Shown here: piece after piece, positions 21,808-32,284 of the stretch
Layout of the letters: every line of letters begins with the position of its first letter
Position numbering within the stretch: position 1 is the first letter of the stretch
Origin: Symbiodinium natans
Taxonomy: Eukaryota > Sar > Dinophyceae > Suessiales > Symbiodiniaceae
Direction of reading: 5' to 3'
Length of the DNA: 64,000 nt
NCBI GenBank assembly: GCA_905221605.1
Contig: CAJNDS010002761.1
Coordinates: 124,001-188,000 of the forward strand
Translations under genes and position numbers: made by a program
The notes under the pieces: generated by a model
What the model was told of the DNA's origin: nothing
The model's database searches: none
Seen by the model: the letters and a program-made list of their open reading frames with translations, nothing else

Positions 21808-24221
21808 TGTCGTGCATTGCGCCAGATGACAGCTTTAAGTCGCAGGCGGTATCTTCGGGCAACCTTGATGTGGAGCAGGGCTTTCACGGCATCAACTTGT
21901 CATACCCTGGGCTTCAGCTTGTGAGGCTTCTCCCTCCATTCTTGCAAAGTTGCGTGCCGCATCGTTGCTGGCTCAGCCAGATGCAGGAGATGCCCTCACA
22001 TTTTCTTGGTCCAGAACTTCTTCAGCCCGAGTGAATGCCAGCGGCTTCGTCAGAAGGCTTGTCACGAGCATGACAGCATGAAGCCCGCAGGTGGGGCTTG
22101 TTTTGACGGATGCTTCTGCCGACAGATCACAGAAGTGTGGAGTTTTAGATGCACTGAAAGGAATTGCACCACCCATGCTTCTCATGAACGTTGCTGGTCC
22201 CTGCAGGTGTTTTCAGTCCGGATGGCCACAAGCGATCGCCACGTCGCACAAGCTCTCAATGCATATGTCCCCAGTCTGAAGTGCCGTCGCTTATCCAAAA
22301 GATTGTCGCCCCTTGCCGAAAACTCTTCGACAAGCACAAGACAGTGAGTGCTGTATAGGTCCAGTAAGTGTCAGCAGAATGTCTGCGCAAAGTTGTGGGC
22401 TCTTTCACATTGCGAGCCGACCAACGACCAAGGCTCTCTTGCATTGCAAACGGCGACAGCTGGAAGCTTGTCAAATCATTCGATACCAGGACGCGTTTCT
22501 GCTTCATGTCGTCGGACACCGGTCGAGCAACAATCGCGACTGGCAGGAAGGTGAGTTCTTCAAGCTCCACGGGGATTTTAGCACCAGCGGAACGAGATCC
22601 AGTGCGGGTTTCATTGACAGCTCTCGCTTGGCGACGCTCTTCGTTTATTTGAACGACATCAGCCAAGGCCTCCGCGCAACTGCAGATGCTGAAGGTGTTT
22701 GCCCCCAACCGACCATGATAAAACACCATCAGCCTGAGCAGCCTGGTCACACCACAAGATTCAAACCACAGCTTTCAATTCTAATCAGTAGGAGCAGGCC
22801 GTTCTCAATGATCTACAACCTATCTCAATTTGACGTCTTCGTTGTGAGGCGGCCCCCAAGTACAGCTCCCAACGTGGCGCTAGCCCCCAAGTACAGCTCC
22901 CAACGTGGCGCTAGTATACGGCTAGCTTCTCGCTAGCACTGAATCTAAGTAAGAAGTATAGGTATGCTTGAAATGTAGTATTGTAACATCTGCCATGGAT
23001 GGTCACCTGTGGGAAGAGCCACGGCTCAAGAATGATGGCCGTCCAGATAACCCATGATGCTCCGTATCACAAAGAAGTGCAGGATCTGCTCAAGCAAAGA
23101 CGAAGGCATTGTTCCCAACCACCCGTTTTCGCGCTGAGACGGAGGGGTTGGGAATGTTGGCGGGGCTTGGGGCGGGGGAACCCAACCTCCCCTGAGCGGG
23201 GGGCTTGGAAACCATTTGTTATGCTCGAAGGCTGGAAAGTACCACGCCAGCGAGCCGCAGCGTTGGCACATTACACGGCGCTAGTACTTCGCCAGCAAAA
23301 TGTGCACGAACCTGGGTTTTCCATAGAGCCGGTCGGGCGGGAAGGTTTGCAGGCCCTGGGGTTGGATTTCCCAAATCCCAAGGTTTCAGCCTCAAACCCT
23401 CAGCCCTTCAACCTCAACCCAAATCGCGTCCCCGTAAAGACATGTTGGGCATGCTGCGCTAGGAGGCGAAACGGAATTTCCGAATGCTTCGCCACCTCTG
23501 AAAATCTCACCGGAGCAAGGCCGCTGGGTGGGGTCTGGGCCAAGCCTTTGAGATGCTCAGAGGTGTCCAGTATAGAGGGTTAACTTGAAGTGTTTGGGGC
23601 CTCTTCCAGATTCCATTGTTGGTCTGCTTTGTTTGGGGCACCCCAACGTGCGCCTAGGAATTGTGGCTCAAAAAGCCCCCCATGTGTGGACCCCCAGGAT
23701 GCCATATGCCACTGGCAAAAACAAAAGACCGCCCAGAGGTTTGGCTGTGGTCCACTTCCCTGCGCGCCTCGACCGCCACTCCGATGCCCAGCGCACAAGG
23801 CCCGGCTTCCTTTATTTGGCTCTGTTCCATCGCTGTTGTGGATGCTGTGGCTCTCTTTATCAGGATGTGTGCTCCAGCAACATTAGGACGTTTCAATGTG
23901 CCGTCAAAGCGATCGAAGATAACAAAACTCAGGGTAGCTCACGGCTTGCAAGGCGGCGATAGCAGGCACGCAGGAAAGTTGTTGAGCCTGTGAGACACTG
24001 AGCCACTTGTAACTTGTGTGAGGCACCAAAGCCTGCCTGCTGTTGATGAGAAGTGGATATTTGCCACCTGGCTGTGGAGTGAAGAGCGCTCCAGTGATGC
24101 CAGAGCTTTGCAAGAAATTGGCCGCGGCTGCTTGATTGCATTCCAGTGCGCATCGCAGCAGCTGCATGAGGCAGTGCACGCCTCATCAAGGCTACACGCA
24201 CGTGTGGCCGGAATCCTATGA
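21808..24221 (+). CDS. prolyl 4-hydroxylase-like 2-oxoglutarate/Fe(II) dioxygenase, multi-exon
   Basis: Exons in order: GFHGINLSYPGLQLV (about 21880-21925); LVQNFFSPSECQRLRQK (about 22003-22056, helix before the core); RRTSSQCICPQSEVP (about 22231-22275, the R-T-S strand); LEACQIIRYQ (about 22460-22489); EGEFFKLHGDFSTSG (about 22551-22595) with iron ligands His and Asp at 22568 and 22574; RLATLFVYLND (about 22627-22659); RGLAVVHFPARLD (about 23738-23776); HQSLPAVDEKWIFATWLW (24024-24077) with the distal iron His at 24024 and the 2-oxoglutarate Lys at 24051. The order matches the P4H alpha-subunit fold, so the active site is complete. The target could be proline in secreted, cell-wall or cytosolic proteins; no signal peptide is visible. 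The intron at 22.7-23.7 kb is long. Confidence 0.75.
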
Positions 24222-24639
24222 CATGTTGAGCCCGGATGTGATTTGAGACTCACGCTTGCCAGTCGGGAAAAATAGGCTCGCTTGCGCAACGCTACGCTGC
24301 TCAATCCTACCAGGTCACACTGCTGAGACACATCACCCCAAGCATGACGATGGGGCGACATGGGGTGGATTGGGGTACGAAGTCGGGTCTTGAAAGCTTC
24401 TATGTGGAAATTTCGTGCGCGCCGGAAGCGCATCCTCTTGGGTCCTGGTTCACGCCGCGTGCCAACACCTGCTTGGGGCGTCCCCTGTGCGTGGGTGGTC
24501 TCCATTTCGCCGTTGAGGGGTCGTGAGGGCGTCCGTCGGGGCCAAGCTGCTGCGAAAGATGTGGACTGCGTGCATCTTGTCTCGTGCAGGTGGCATTGCA
24601 CTTGTTTACGTCAATGCCCAGTGGCCGCTTGTGCCCCGA

Positions 24640-25020
24640 CGTTGTCAGCGTGGCGCTTAGAGAGGGCCGCCGTACCGAAGCCGCACCGCAAACAGAGTTA
24701 TTGTTTGAACAGGAGGCGCTGCATAGGTGTTGAGGGCCCTGCACGACGGAAGCCCAATGCAAGGCTGCAACTCAGTCCTGACATCCTGCGGCCGCGGCTT
24801 CGAGTGGCGAAGGGCTTTGCAGTTGCTTCGAACGATGCGGACTTCGCGTGAGCCGAGGTGCAGCTTGAGTATGCTTGAGTGGCTGGCTCTGTTTTCTCCG
24901 TGCAGGCCAGATCTGGTCTCCTTCAATGCCGCCCTGTCAGCCGTTGCTGGTAGTACGCGACTGAGAATCTGTGTGGCACTTCACAGACGCTGTAGTCTGA
25001 TGGCTCGTGACGACTCGTGA
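24640..25020 (+). CDS. PPR-repeat fragment
   Basis: 24764-24844 reads CNSVLTSCGRGFEWRRALQL followed by LRTMRTS, a full PPR helix pair. 24907-24960 reads RPDLVSFNAALSAVAGST, the start of the next repeat. A preceding frame (TEAAPQTELLFEQEALHR, about 24676-24729) may be its upstream exon. The gene is short and ends just before the first channel gene. It may be a PPR gene remnant or the tail of a longer one whose upstream exons were not recognised. Confidence 0.55.
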
Positions 25021-25061
25021 CCGCAGCTTGGGCTTAGAGAAGTTCAGCCTTCTTGGCTGAT

Positions 25062-25977
25062 TGGCCATGGAATCCTCTGGCCTCGCAGGGCCCATCAAAG
25101 CGACTTTTTGGGAGCTGCATCGACAGCTTGCGGAATGCCTCATGGCACGGTGTGTGGCGCATACTAGTAGTGCACATAGTGCGCCTTCAGTATTTCGAGA
25201 TAAGTGGGAGTCGGTAGATGGCAAGCCTCAAGCTGCGCTTAAGCCGCTGAGCCCTTGTCCCAGGTTATGCCTCTGATATTGCAACAGCAGAGGGCCGACC
25301 CGCAGAGAAGAAAGCCGATGCGGTCACATCTCTCCAGATCAAGTATGATCAGCACTTGCAGACTCCTGTGGCGAGCGAGAGGTGTGACGCCGTCCCGGCG
25401 TTGCAGCTGTTCCCGGAAATTGTTTAGGATAGTGATCGTTCTGTCATTGCCTGATATCGTTGGCTCCGTTTCTGAATGAAAGAGGCTGCTCGTTAGATGT
25501 CCACTATGCCACTACATGCCACTACATACGGATAAGAGTCTTCAGACTGCGGCATTGGAGGCGGCTGAGCAACAGCTCCATGATCTCTGTGGATCCCCGC
25601 GCGGCACGCAGCGACCGGACCATTGTCTTGGATCCCACGCACAGTGAACGGCTAAGCGCAAAAGACCGCATCGAAACGGTGAGGGGGAGGCACGACCTGA
25701 CACTGAGCCTTGTAAATCTCTTAAAGCCTTGGGCAGTTTTTGTGATGCGGTGGCTTCATGAACAGCGCAGTGTGCATCCACGATCTTCATGTTGCATGGA
25801 TGGGCGGCTGAAGACATCGCTCGCAGGAGAAAGCAGACACTGAAAACGCTTGGCAAAGTACAGGGCGTTGATGTGTCAGAGGATGGCAGCAGTGTGGCAG
25901 CGCCCATAAACTTGAAGCTGCATGAGTGCACCTCTCCGGCAATTCAAAAAGGGCAAGATGCATTGTTGACCAATTGA
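25062..25977 (+). CDS. channel copy A: putative N-terminal cytoplasmic exons
   Basis: Three pieces occur in the same order and phase as upstream of channel copy B. They are FWELHRQLAEC (25105-25137), then GYASDIATAEGRPAEKKAD beginning after an acceptor cag at 25261-25263, then KQTLKTLGKVQG with NLKLHEC (about 25834-25923). Copy B has FWELHRQLAEC, GYVSDMALVEERRG and KSLKTLLLVQG with ELKPHDC. The shared order makes it likely that these are N-terminal exons of the channel rather than a separate PPR gene. The 'ELHRQL...GYxSD' order superficially recalls the E/DYW region of plant PPR proteins, but no DYW residues follow. Exon ends are approximate. Confidence 0.5.
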
Positions 25978-26139
25978 CAGGGGGCATACTCGGAGTGTTG
26001 TGGGACTCTTACGAGCTTAGGTTGGAATTCCAACAAGCTTCAGAAGAAGCTTCCCGCGAACCGGCGGCTGTCTCAAGACTTCGGTGGCACCAGAGACATG
26101 CTTCCTGTGACGACGCTCGGGCAGCAATCCGTTCAGGCC

Positions 26140-26188
26140 AGTTTAGGGTTTGGGGTTTAGGGTTGAGGTTTTATGGTTTAGGGTTTAT
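26140..26188. repeat. degenerate TTTAGGG (telomere-type) repeats
   Basis: Reads agtttagggtttggggttta then gggttgaggttttatggttt, about six decayed units. It lies in a presumed intron of channel copy A. Confidence 0.85.
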
Positions 26189-26761
26189 GCCATGCTGGCA
26201 ACATCTCCTTGGGCCATTGCTACTGTTGGACATATTGAGGATGGGTTTATGACTCAAGACCCTTCCCCCCCTTTTCCATATTTTTTGCGGGGTTCTCCTC
26301 TTCTCCTCTCCCCGGCACTGAATTCATTAAGTGATTGCGTAGTCGACTCCTTACTTGTTTCTGCAAAGAAGCCAGCAAGCAGTCTGGTAAGTAAGCAGCT
26401 CCGTCCGTTTTTGACTTCCCCATGCAGTGCCAACGCTGCAGAGATTGTTGCTGCGCAGTTGCGCCGTAATGGAAGCTCCTCTTCCGGGGATGGGGCCGAA
26501 AATGCATGAAAATGCTTTCCTGAAGCCACGCGGGCTTTGCTTATCAGAGCCCCCTTAATTACTCTAACTCTAACATTTCCATTTGGAGAAGGGCACCCCC
26601 CCAATGTCCCTACGCCCTAAGCCTCAAACCCTATTTCCCTAAACGATCCTTGCCCCGCCCTGTTTCATCGTCATGCTCAGGTCTCAGCCCAGCGACGACA
26701 CCAGCGTCGGACCCAGGAGTGATGTGGGTGCACAGTTTGGGGGTTCAGGGGTTCAGGGGGT

Positions 26762-26891
26762 GGGGTTTAGGGTTTAGGGTTTAGGGTTTAGGGTTTAGGG
26801 TTTAGGGTTTAGGGTTTAGGGTTTAGGGTTTAGGGTTTAGGGTTTAGGGTTTAGCCTAAGTTTAGGGTTTAGGGTTTAGGGTTTAGGGTTT
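26762..26891. repeat. interstitial TTTAGGG telomere-type array
   Basis: About 18 TTTAGGG units in tandem with one interruption (ttagcctaag at 26851-26860). TTTAGGG is the telomere unit reported for plants and dinoflagellates. The array ends about 70 bases upstream of the S1 exon of channel copy A and so lies in an intron, not at a chromosome end. Confidence 0.97.
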
Positions 26892-26959
26892 GTCGGGCCT
26901 GTTGCAAAAAATGGTCGAGGGTGCAACTGGAGCAGAGCCGAGCCCACCATGTCCTGCAG

Positions 26960-29900
26960 GAAGTGCATGTTTCATCCAGCCGGGTTATTCAGAACAGTTT
27001 GGAACATGATCGTGGCCATCTGTGTGCTATATGATCTCATTGTTATTCCTCTTTATGCCTTCAACCTCCCGACCTCAGTTGCTCTTACAGTTTTCGGATG
27101 GGCGATCATGCTGTTTTGGAATCTGGACTTCGTGATTTCTTTCCGGACTGGGTATTACGATCAGGGTGCACTTGTCATGTCACCTGTTCGGGTTGCTCTT
27201 CATTATGCGAAGACTTGGCTGCTCTTCGACGTTTGCTTGATTTCGCTGGATTGGATCCTTGCCGGAATGGATCTGGCCGACAGTGGAGGAGGACAGCCAT
27301 GGTCACGCACGCTGCGGATGCTCCGATTTCTGAGGCTTATCCGGATGTTACGATGGATCAAGCTTCGACAGGCAAATGAAGCTCTGCAAGACCTCCTGCA
27401 CTCACAGGCAGCACTGCTGGAGCTGTAGAGCCTTTTCCTGTGAGAGGAGAGAGCCTTCAAACGGAGGTATGCCCGCAAGCCCCAGCTAGTTAGGAAAGAC
27501 GCGATGTCAAGATGAGTGGTGAAGAGCAAGGCCTGACCTGAAGAAGGAATGCGGCACACCGTGGTGTACGCACTGCCAGTACACTAGCGGAGGCAGAAGC
27601 TAGGAAGCCACGGCAAAACCACCACCGAACCCGAAACGACAAGCAAGCAATAGGAAGATCCACGCCCCCAAGACCGCGGCAGTGATATCAGCGCGGGATT
27701 TGGTGGGGAGTGTTTTTGTCGGGTTTTTGGCTGTGCGTTTTGCTTTGCTGGCTTTTGCAAGATAGTGCTCTGCCGGCTTTGTTGGCTTTCCTTCCATAAG
27801 CCCCTTCCTGGAACGTCTCTTCACCTTAAGGTCTCAGGTTTGGGGGGCTGTAGGCATGACTTGGCCGGGAGACTCTGGTTGGCCTTTCTCCAGGATGTTG
27901 AGGCGATTCTGCGATTCAAGCGACAGATATTACCTGTAGTCTCATATCGTCCGAATAGCAATGTTATACATATATATATATATATATACATATGAAAACC
28001 AACATATCATGCCTCTGGCCTCCCTCCTTTGCAGCTTGTACTTTCGCACATCCGACGACACAACCGATTGGGGGCATGACAATCCTTGTTTGTTGGCTGT
28101 TTGCCTCCTGGCTGGCTCAGCGCACCGCACTCCAAGGCACACCTTCCCGAACACTTGCCTTTTTCAATCATGGCAAGGAAGGGAATGGAAGCAACACACT
28201 GAAGGTGGCGATGGCCCCGATGTGCAGAATCGTAACAATAGGAGAACACTATGCAACATAATATCAGCGAGAGTACAAGCATTGCAGCGGCAGGAAGGAC
28301 AACAATACTAGAATCAACGCAGAAAAACCGCAGCAATAACTGCACTGCACTGGGGGCACGAGTAGCAACAAAATCGACAGGAGATCCTCTACCTAACTGG
28401 CCTCACTGGCTGGACACGCCCGATCTCCGCATCAGCCGTAGCAGCAGTTTCGATGCACGTAGACGTCCCAAAGCAAGGGCAGTTACGAGGTCGTGACCCT
28501 GACGTGCCCGATCCTTTTGTATCTGGCAGGACTTTGGAGCATGCGCACGGGACCCACTTGCCACACCACGAAATGCAAATCGCAAGAAGATGCCCTCCGA
28601 CGTTTCCGCGCCGGCCCCGCGCGCGCCCGATGTCTTCACCCCCAACGTTGTGCAAGCACTGTTGGGAGAGCGATGGCAGTTAGGAGGATGGTCACCCAAG
28701 GCCCGAAAACCTACCACACAATTTTCCCGACGTTACCAAACCCCAAATGATGGTCCAAGTCCATTTCAGGGGCATCTGCGGTTTTGTGCTGCGATCTCCG
28801 GTTAATTCTATAGTACAACTCCGGCCCGCAACCCTGAAGTGCAACACATGTGGCACATGTTTGATGTTCCTGCACGTGATAGTGAGAGCCCCCTTCCGTC
28901 TGAAGGTTACGAGCTTGTACTACGGCCTGGCAAGCAGCATAGCACACCTTATGGTGCTGAACCATTTAGTTGCCTGTGCCTGGTTCGGAGTGCACCACCT
29001 CAGCTCGGACAACTGGGTGATCGCAAGCAATATCGAAGACACCGCCATCAGCCACCAATACTTGGTTTGTATGAATTGGGCCTTCGCGCAACTGGGAGTT
29101 GGGTCCAGCAACGCCAAGCCCATCAACAGCCTGGAATTTGCGTTTTGCATCATCATTACGTTCCGCTCGCTCATCACAAGCTCCACGTTGATTAGCACAG
29201 TGAGTAATTTGATGGCCGGCTTGAGCAAGATCAAGGAAGATGAGACGAACGAGTTTCGACTCCTCCGCGCATACCTCGCAGCGAATGAAATCCCGCAGCA
29301 GCTCACGCAAAAGGTCACACAGTTCCTGCAGTTTCAATATGCGTTGAGGCAGGAAGCCAGGCAGGGGATTCAAAAACAGACGAGCAATATGGAGTCTCCA
29401 AGGTTTTCCAGTCTCTAGCCCCCGGAGAAGAGGGCATGGCCCTGCTCATTCCCTGCACATTTCTCCCTTCAGGTCCGCCGACATGCAGGTGCCACTGCTG
29501 GAGCTGCTGTCACAGCAGCTGCACGGCGAGCTTCAGTTTGCCCGATACCAGAAGTCACTATGTAAGCTACGCTTCATTGACGACTTGATGGACGACCCTG
29601 ACCTTCAAACTATGCAGGTCTTGCATCGCTTGGCCATGTCTGCATTGAGCACCACAATTGTGGCGGCAAAGGATGTGATCTTCCTATGTGGTAGCCAGGC
29701 GGTTGCAGCTTCCTTAAAGCTGAGTGGTTCTCTGACATACTTCCACGAGGATGGGACGAAGACGATCGATTCATCCACTTGGGTAGCAGAGGTTTGCTTA
29801 TGGACTCCATGGATCTTCATGGGTGATCTCGTTGCCGATGACGTGAGCCGCCTGGCCCTGCTCGATGCCGAAAGCTTTTGCGAAATCCTGGCGCAGAATC

Positions 29901-30209
29901 CGCAAACTCACTACGCTGCTCACCGCTATGCGAAGGACTTCTTGGCCTCTTGGCTAAGAAGATGTTTCCTGGTAATTACATATCTCTGCACAGGTTTTGC
30001 CATCGCAGACTCAGACGAATTTGGAAAACCGATCTGCGCTCAATCAAACCTTGTGAGCCCTTGGTCGAACCAAGGAATTGCTGAAGAAGCAGGAGAGCTG
30101 GCTGGACGTGCTGGAAAGGGAGGGTGACTCTGAGGATGAGAGCGTCAACGGGAGCGAGACAACTGCCCCAGCTTCCAAGAAGAGGCTATGCTGCAACGTG
30201 GCTGTGTGA
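26960..30209 (+). CDS. channel copy A: six-transmembrane EAG/CNG-like cation channel, core exons
   Basis: Exon 26960-27407 holds S1 (FRTVWNMIVAICVLYDLIVI), S2, S3 and a textbook S4 with Arg at every third position (RTLRMLRFLRLIRMLRWIKL). Exon 28906-29360 begins VTSLYYGLASSIAHLMVLNH (S5), then the pore with QLGVGSS (GVG at 29095-29103), then S6. Exon 29473 onward gives SADMQVPLLELLS (C-linker) and a beta-roll with AEVCLWTPWIFMGDLVADD, a cyclic-nucleotide-binding-homology domain lacking the usual phosphate-binding Arg. A last exon from about 30075 ends KKRLCCNVAV with stop at 30207. Introns 27408-28905 and 29361-29472 start with GC; both borders are confirmed by copy B. The plasma membrane or another membrane is the expected site. 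Ion selectivity cannot be read from the filter. Confidence 0.85.
27408..28905 (+). other. long GC-AG intron of channel copy A
   Basis: 1498 bases between ...HSQ and VTSLYY in phase 0, starting GCAGCA and ending CTGAAG. The equivalent intron in copy B is 94 bases, also GC-AG. Contains a (TA)n tract at 27965-27991 and open but unrecognised frames. No transposon coding was recognised that would explain the expansion. Confidence 0.75.
27965..27991. repeat. (TA)n microsatellite
   Basis: About 12 TA units within the long intron. Confidence 0.95.
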
Positions 30210-30837
30210 GCAACCTCACTTTGACTGATGCGCTCGGTTGCGTTGTGCGGTCCTATGCATCTGTGTTCGTGCCGCTTCTGCCCATCTCCTCTGTGAACTT
30301 GAGGTGCACCTTTCCTGGGTTCAAAGCGGCGGCTGGCGCAGGTGGTGCCAGCTGCTCCGGACTCCACGCAACGCGAGCTTCGATAGGAATGAAAGGCCAA
30401 GCACAAGGTCAAATCGGAGCAGCAGGTTTTCTGAGGTGGATGTTGCACTTCGTTTCACTGCTTCGCCGAATACGAACGATGGTCGGCTCAGGCTTTCAGA
30501 GTCTGGATATCATAGGCAAGTCCGATGTAAGCAGAGTTCCGCCAAGACGATGCAATGCAGACTCTGAATTTGTGGCGAAGCCACCCAGGGCATTATTCAG
30601 AGATGCAGGCAGGTTTGTGTGAGATGCGGGACTACGAACTTATGTTCTAGCACTCTTCAATACTCTGCATATATCACTTTCTTCACTGTGCCTTAGCCTG
30701 CCGGGCCCACTACTGCACAGTGTGCACCGTCGTGCGACTGGGCGATGTGTATCAGTCAGGGCCCAAGGAAAGAATCCCGCGTGATTTTTTGTGCGATTCC
30801 TGCATATTTTTTTGCGCGTCGTGTCTCTTCCGGACAA

Positions 30838-32218
30838 GTTGCTAGAAGCCTTATTGTTGCATGGCGTGTTTGTGCCGCCGCCACCAGCTCGAAGAGATTT
30901 TGAGCACTTGTGCTCTAGGCTCCAGGCATCAGAGATGATGGAGCCGCAAGCCGACCTGGTTTTACCTCCCAGGGTACCAAGCCTGGTGCCCGTGCCCAGT
31001 GAGAGTTTAACCATGCCCGTGAAACACTGCTTCTGGGAACTACACAGGCAGCTCGCTGAGTGCCCCTTCATCAGCAGATCATACTCAGTGTCGCCATTCA
31101 GTGTATTCAGGGGTTTTCGTGCGCGTTGAAAGGTGAGAGCTACCCTGATGCCTGATGCACTCAGGTTACGTGTCTGACATGGCTCTTGTGGAAGAGCGGC
31201 GTGGCAGCTTCAATAAAGTTGATTGCCACGGCCCACATCTGCCAGCTCCGTTCATCGCTAGGCAGAGGGTTTCTCCGGGCTTCTCCATGATTTGCAAACA
31301 GATGACGGGTGGCTGAGTGGATGAATTGGTCTCAGAGTCTAGAGTCGCCTTCGTTTCTGAGGAGGCACTTCCAGAGCGCGAGCCAGTCGAGTGAGTACCA
31401 CAAACATGAAGGTGGTGCCGCTTTGGGAAGGCAAGGACGCAACGCAAGAACTTCTTGTTAGTTGGCTTGCTGATGACCTGAAGCATCCTGAAGAGTCCTG
31501 AAGCATGGACTGCCTTTGTGTGGTCCCTGAAGTCACAGAGTCGGGAGTACCCCTCGTCTTTGAGGAGGCACGTCCAGAGCCCGAGCCAGTCGGGTGAGTC
31601 CCCCCGGCATGAAGGTGGTGCAGCTTTGGCAAGGCAGGGGCTTAGCAGAGGCATATTTTTGTGGGCCGTGACAAGTCACAGAGTCGGGGGTAGCCCTGGC
31701 TTCTGAGGAGGCCGAGCCAGTCGGGTGAGTCCCCGAAGCCTGAAGGAGGTGCAGCTTTGGGAAGGCGAGGGCGCAAACATATGCAGAAGCTTATTGCTAG
31801 CTTGCTGATGACCTGAAGCACCCTGATGCATCCTGAAGCATGGAATGCCTTTGTGCGACGTGTGAGGCGAGAAAAGTCCCTGAAGACGCTGCTTCTGGTC
31901 CAGGGTCAGAGCCTGGCCCCTTCCGCAGAAGCCGCGATTGAGCTAAAGCCCCACGACTGCTGGGCAGCCTCGAATATGAAACCGCAAGGCCCCATGGTCC
32001 GCCCGAAGCTGTCAGATGAGAGCAGGACCCAAAAGCAGCCAACCAATTACACCAAGTCCAGACGCGAGAGACACGGCTTTGAGAGCAGAATGTCGCTGTA
32101 TGCTAAGCGAGGACAAGTGCTCTGGTGCTCGGACTGTGATGACGAGCATATGTGTCTAAGGATTGATGTGCCGACAGCAGAGGAAGCAGTCTCGCCCATA
32201 GTAAGGACTGGCGGGTGA
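30838..32218 (+). CDS. channel copy B: putative N-terminal cytoplasmic exons
   Basis: A frame from 30838 gives LLEALLLHGVFVPPPPARRD and then TMPVKHCFWELHRQLAEC (the motif FWELHRQLAEC is at 31030-31062). After an acceptor at 31161-31163 comes GYVSDMALVEERRGSF. About 31875 onward gives KSLKTLLLVQG, ELKPHDC, a basic stretch (TNYTKSRRERHGFESR) and VLWCSDCDDEHMCLRIDV, ending near a GTAAGG at 32201. Copy A has the same three anchors in order. Between the second and third anchors copy B has three copies of a small exon-like unit, listed separately. No domain is recognised. It is expected to be the cytoplasmic N-terminus preceding S1. Confidence 0.5.
31333..31855 (+). repeat. tandem triplication containing a mini-exon and its GTGAGT donor
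   Basis: Three imperfect units each contain a short coding-like stretch ending just before GTGAGT: 31333-31390 (VAFVSEEALPEREPVE), 31532-31593 (VTESGVPLVFEEARPEPEPV) and 31674-31724 (VTESGVALASEEAEPV). Each is followed by a shared tract with gaaggtggtgc and ctttgg. The first unit also shares with the region before the next exon the string ttgctgatgacctgaagca (31470-31488 and 31802-31820). Unit lengths differ (roughly 200, 140 and 130 bases), so the copies have diverged by deletions. Confidence 0.7.
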
Positions 32219-32284
32219 TGGGTGCTTGCCTGTTGAGCCTGTGATAGCTTGTGCTTGATAAAGGCAGCGTTATAAGCTTGCCAG

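Noticed and set aside
23939-24601. 220-codon minus-strand frame
   Set aside because: It overlaps the terminal 2-oxoglutarate oxygenase exon (HQSLPAVDEKW), which is strongly supported on the plus strand.
25105-25430. Plant-type DYW deaminase tail after the PPR fragment
   Set aside because: The order ELHRQL...GYxSD recalls the E/DYW region, but no H-x-E, C-x-x-C or DYW residues follow, and the module tracks with the channel duplicates.
26762-26891. True chromosome end
   Set aside because: Coding exons continue on both sides of the TTTAGGG array, so it is interstitial (unless the assembly is wrong).
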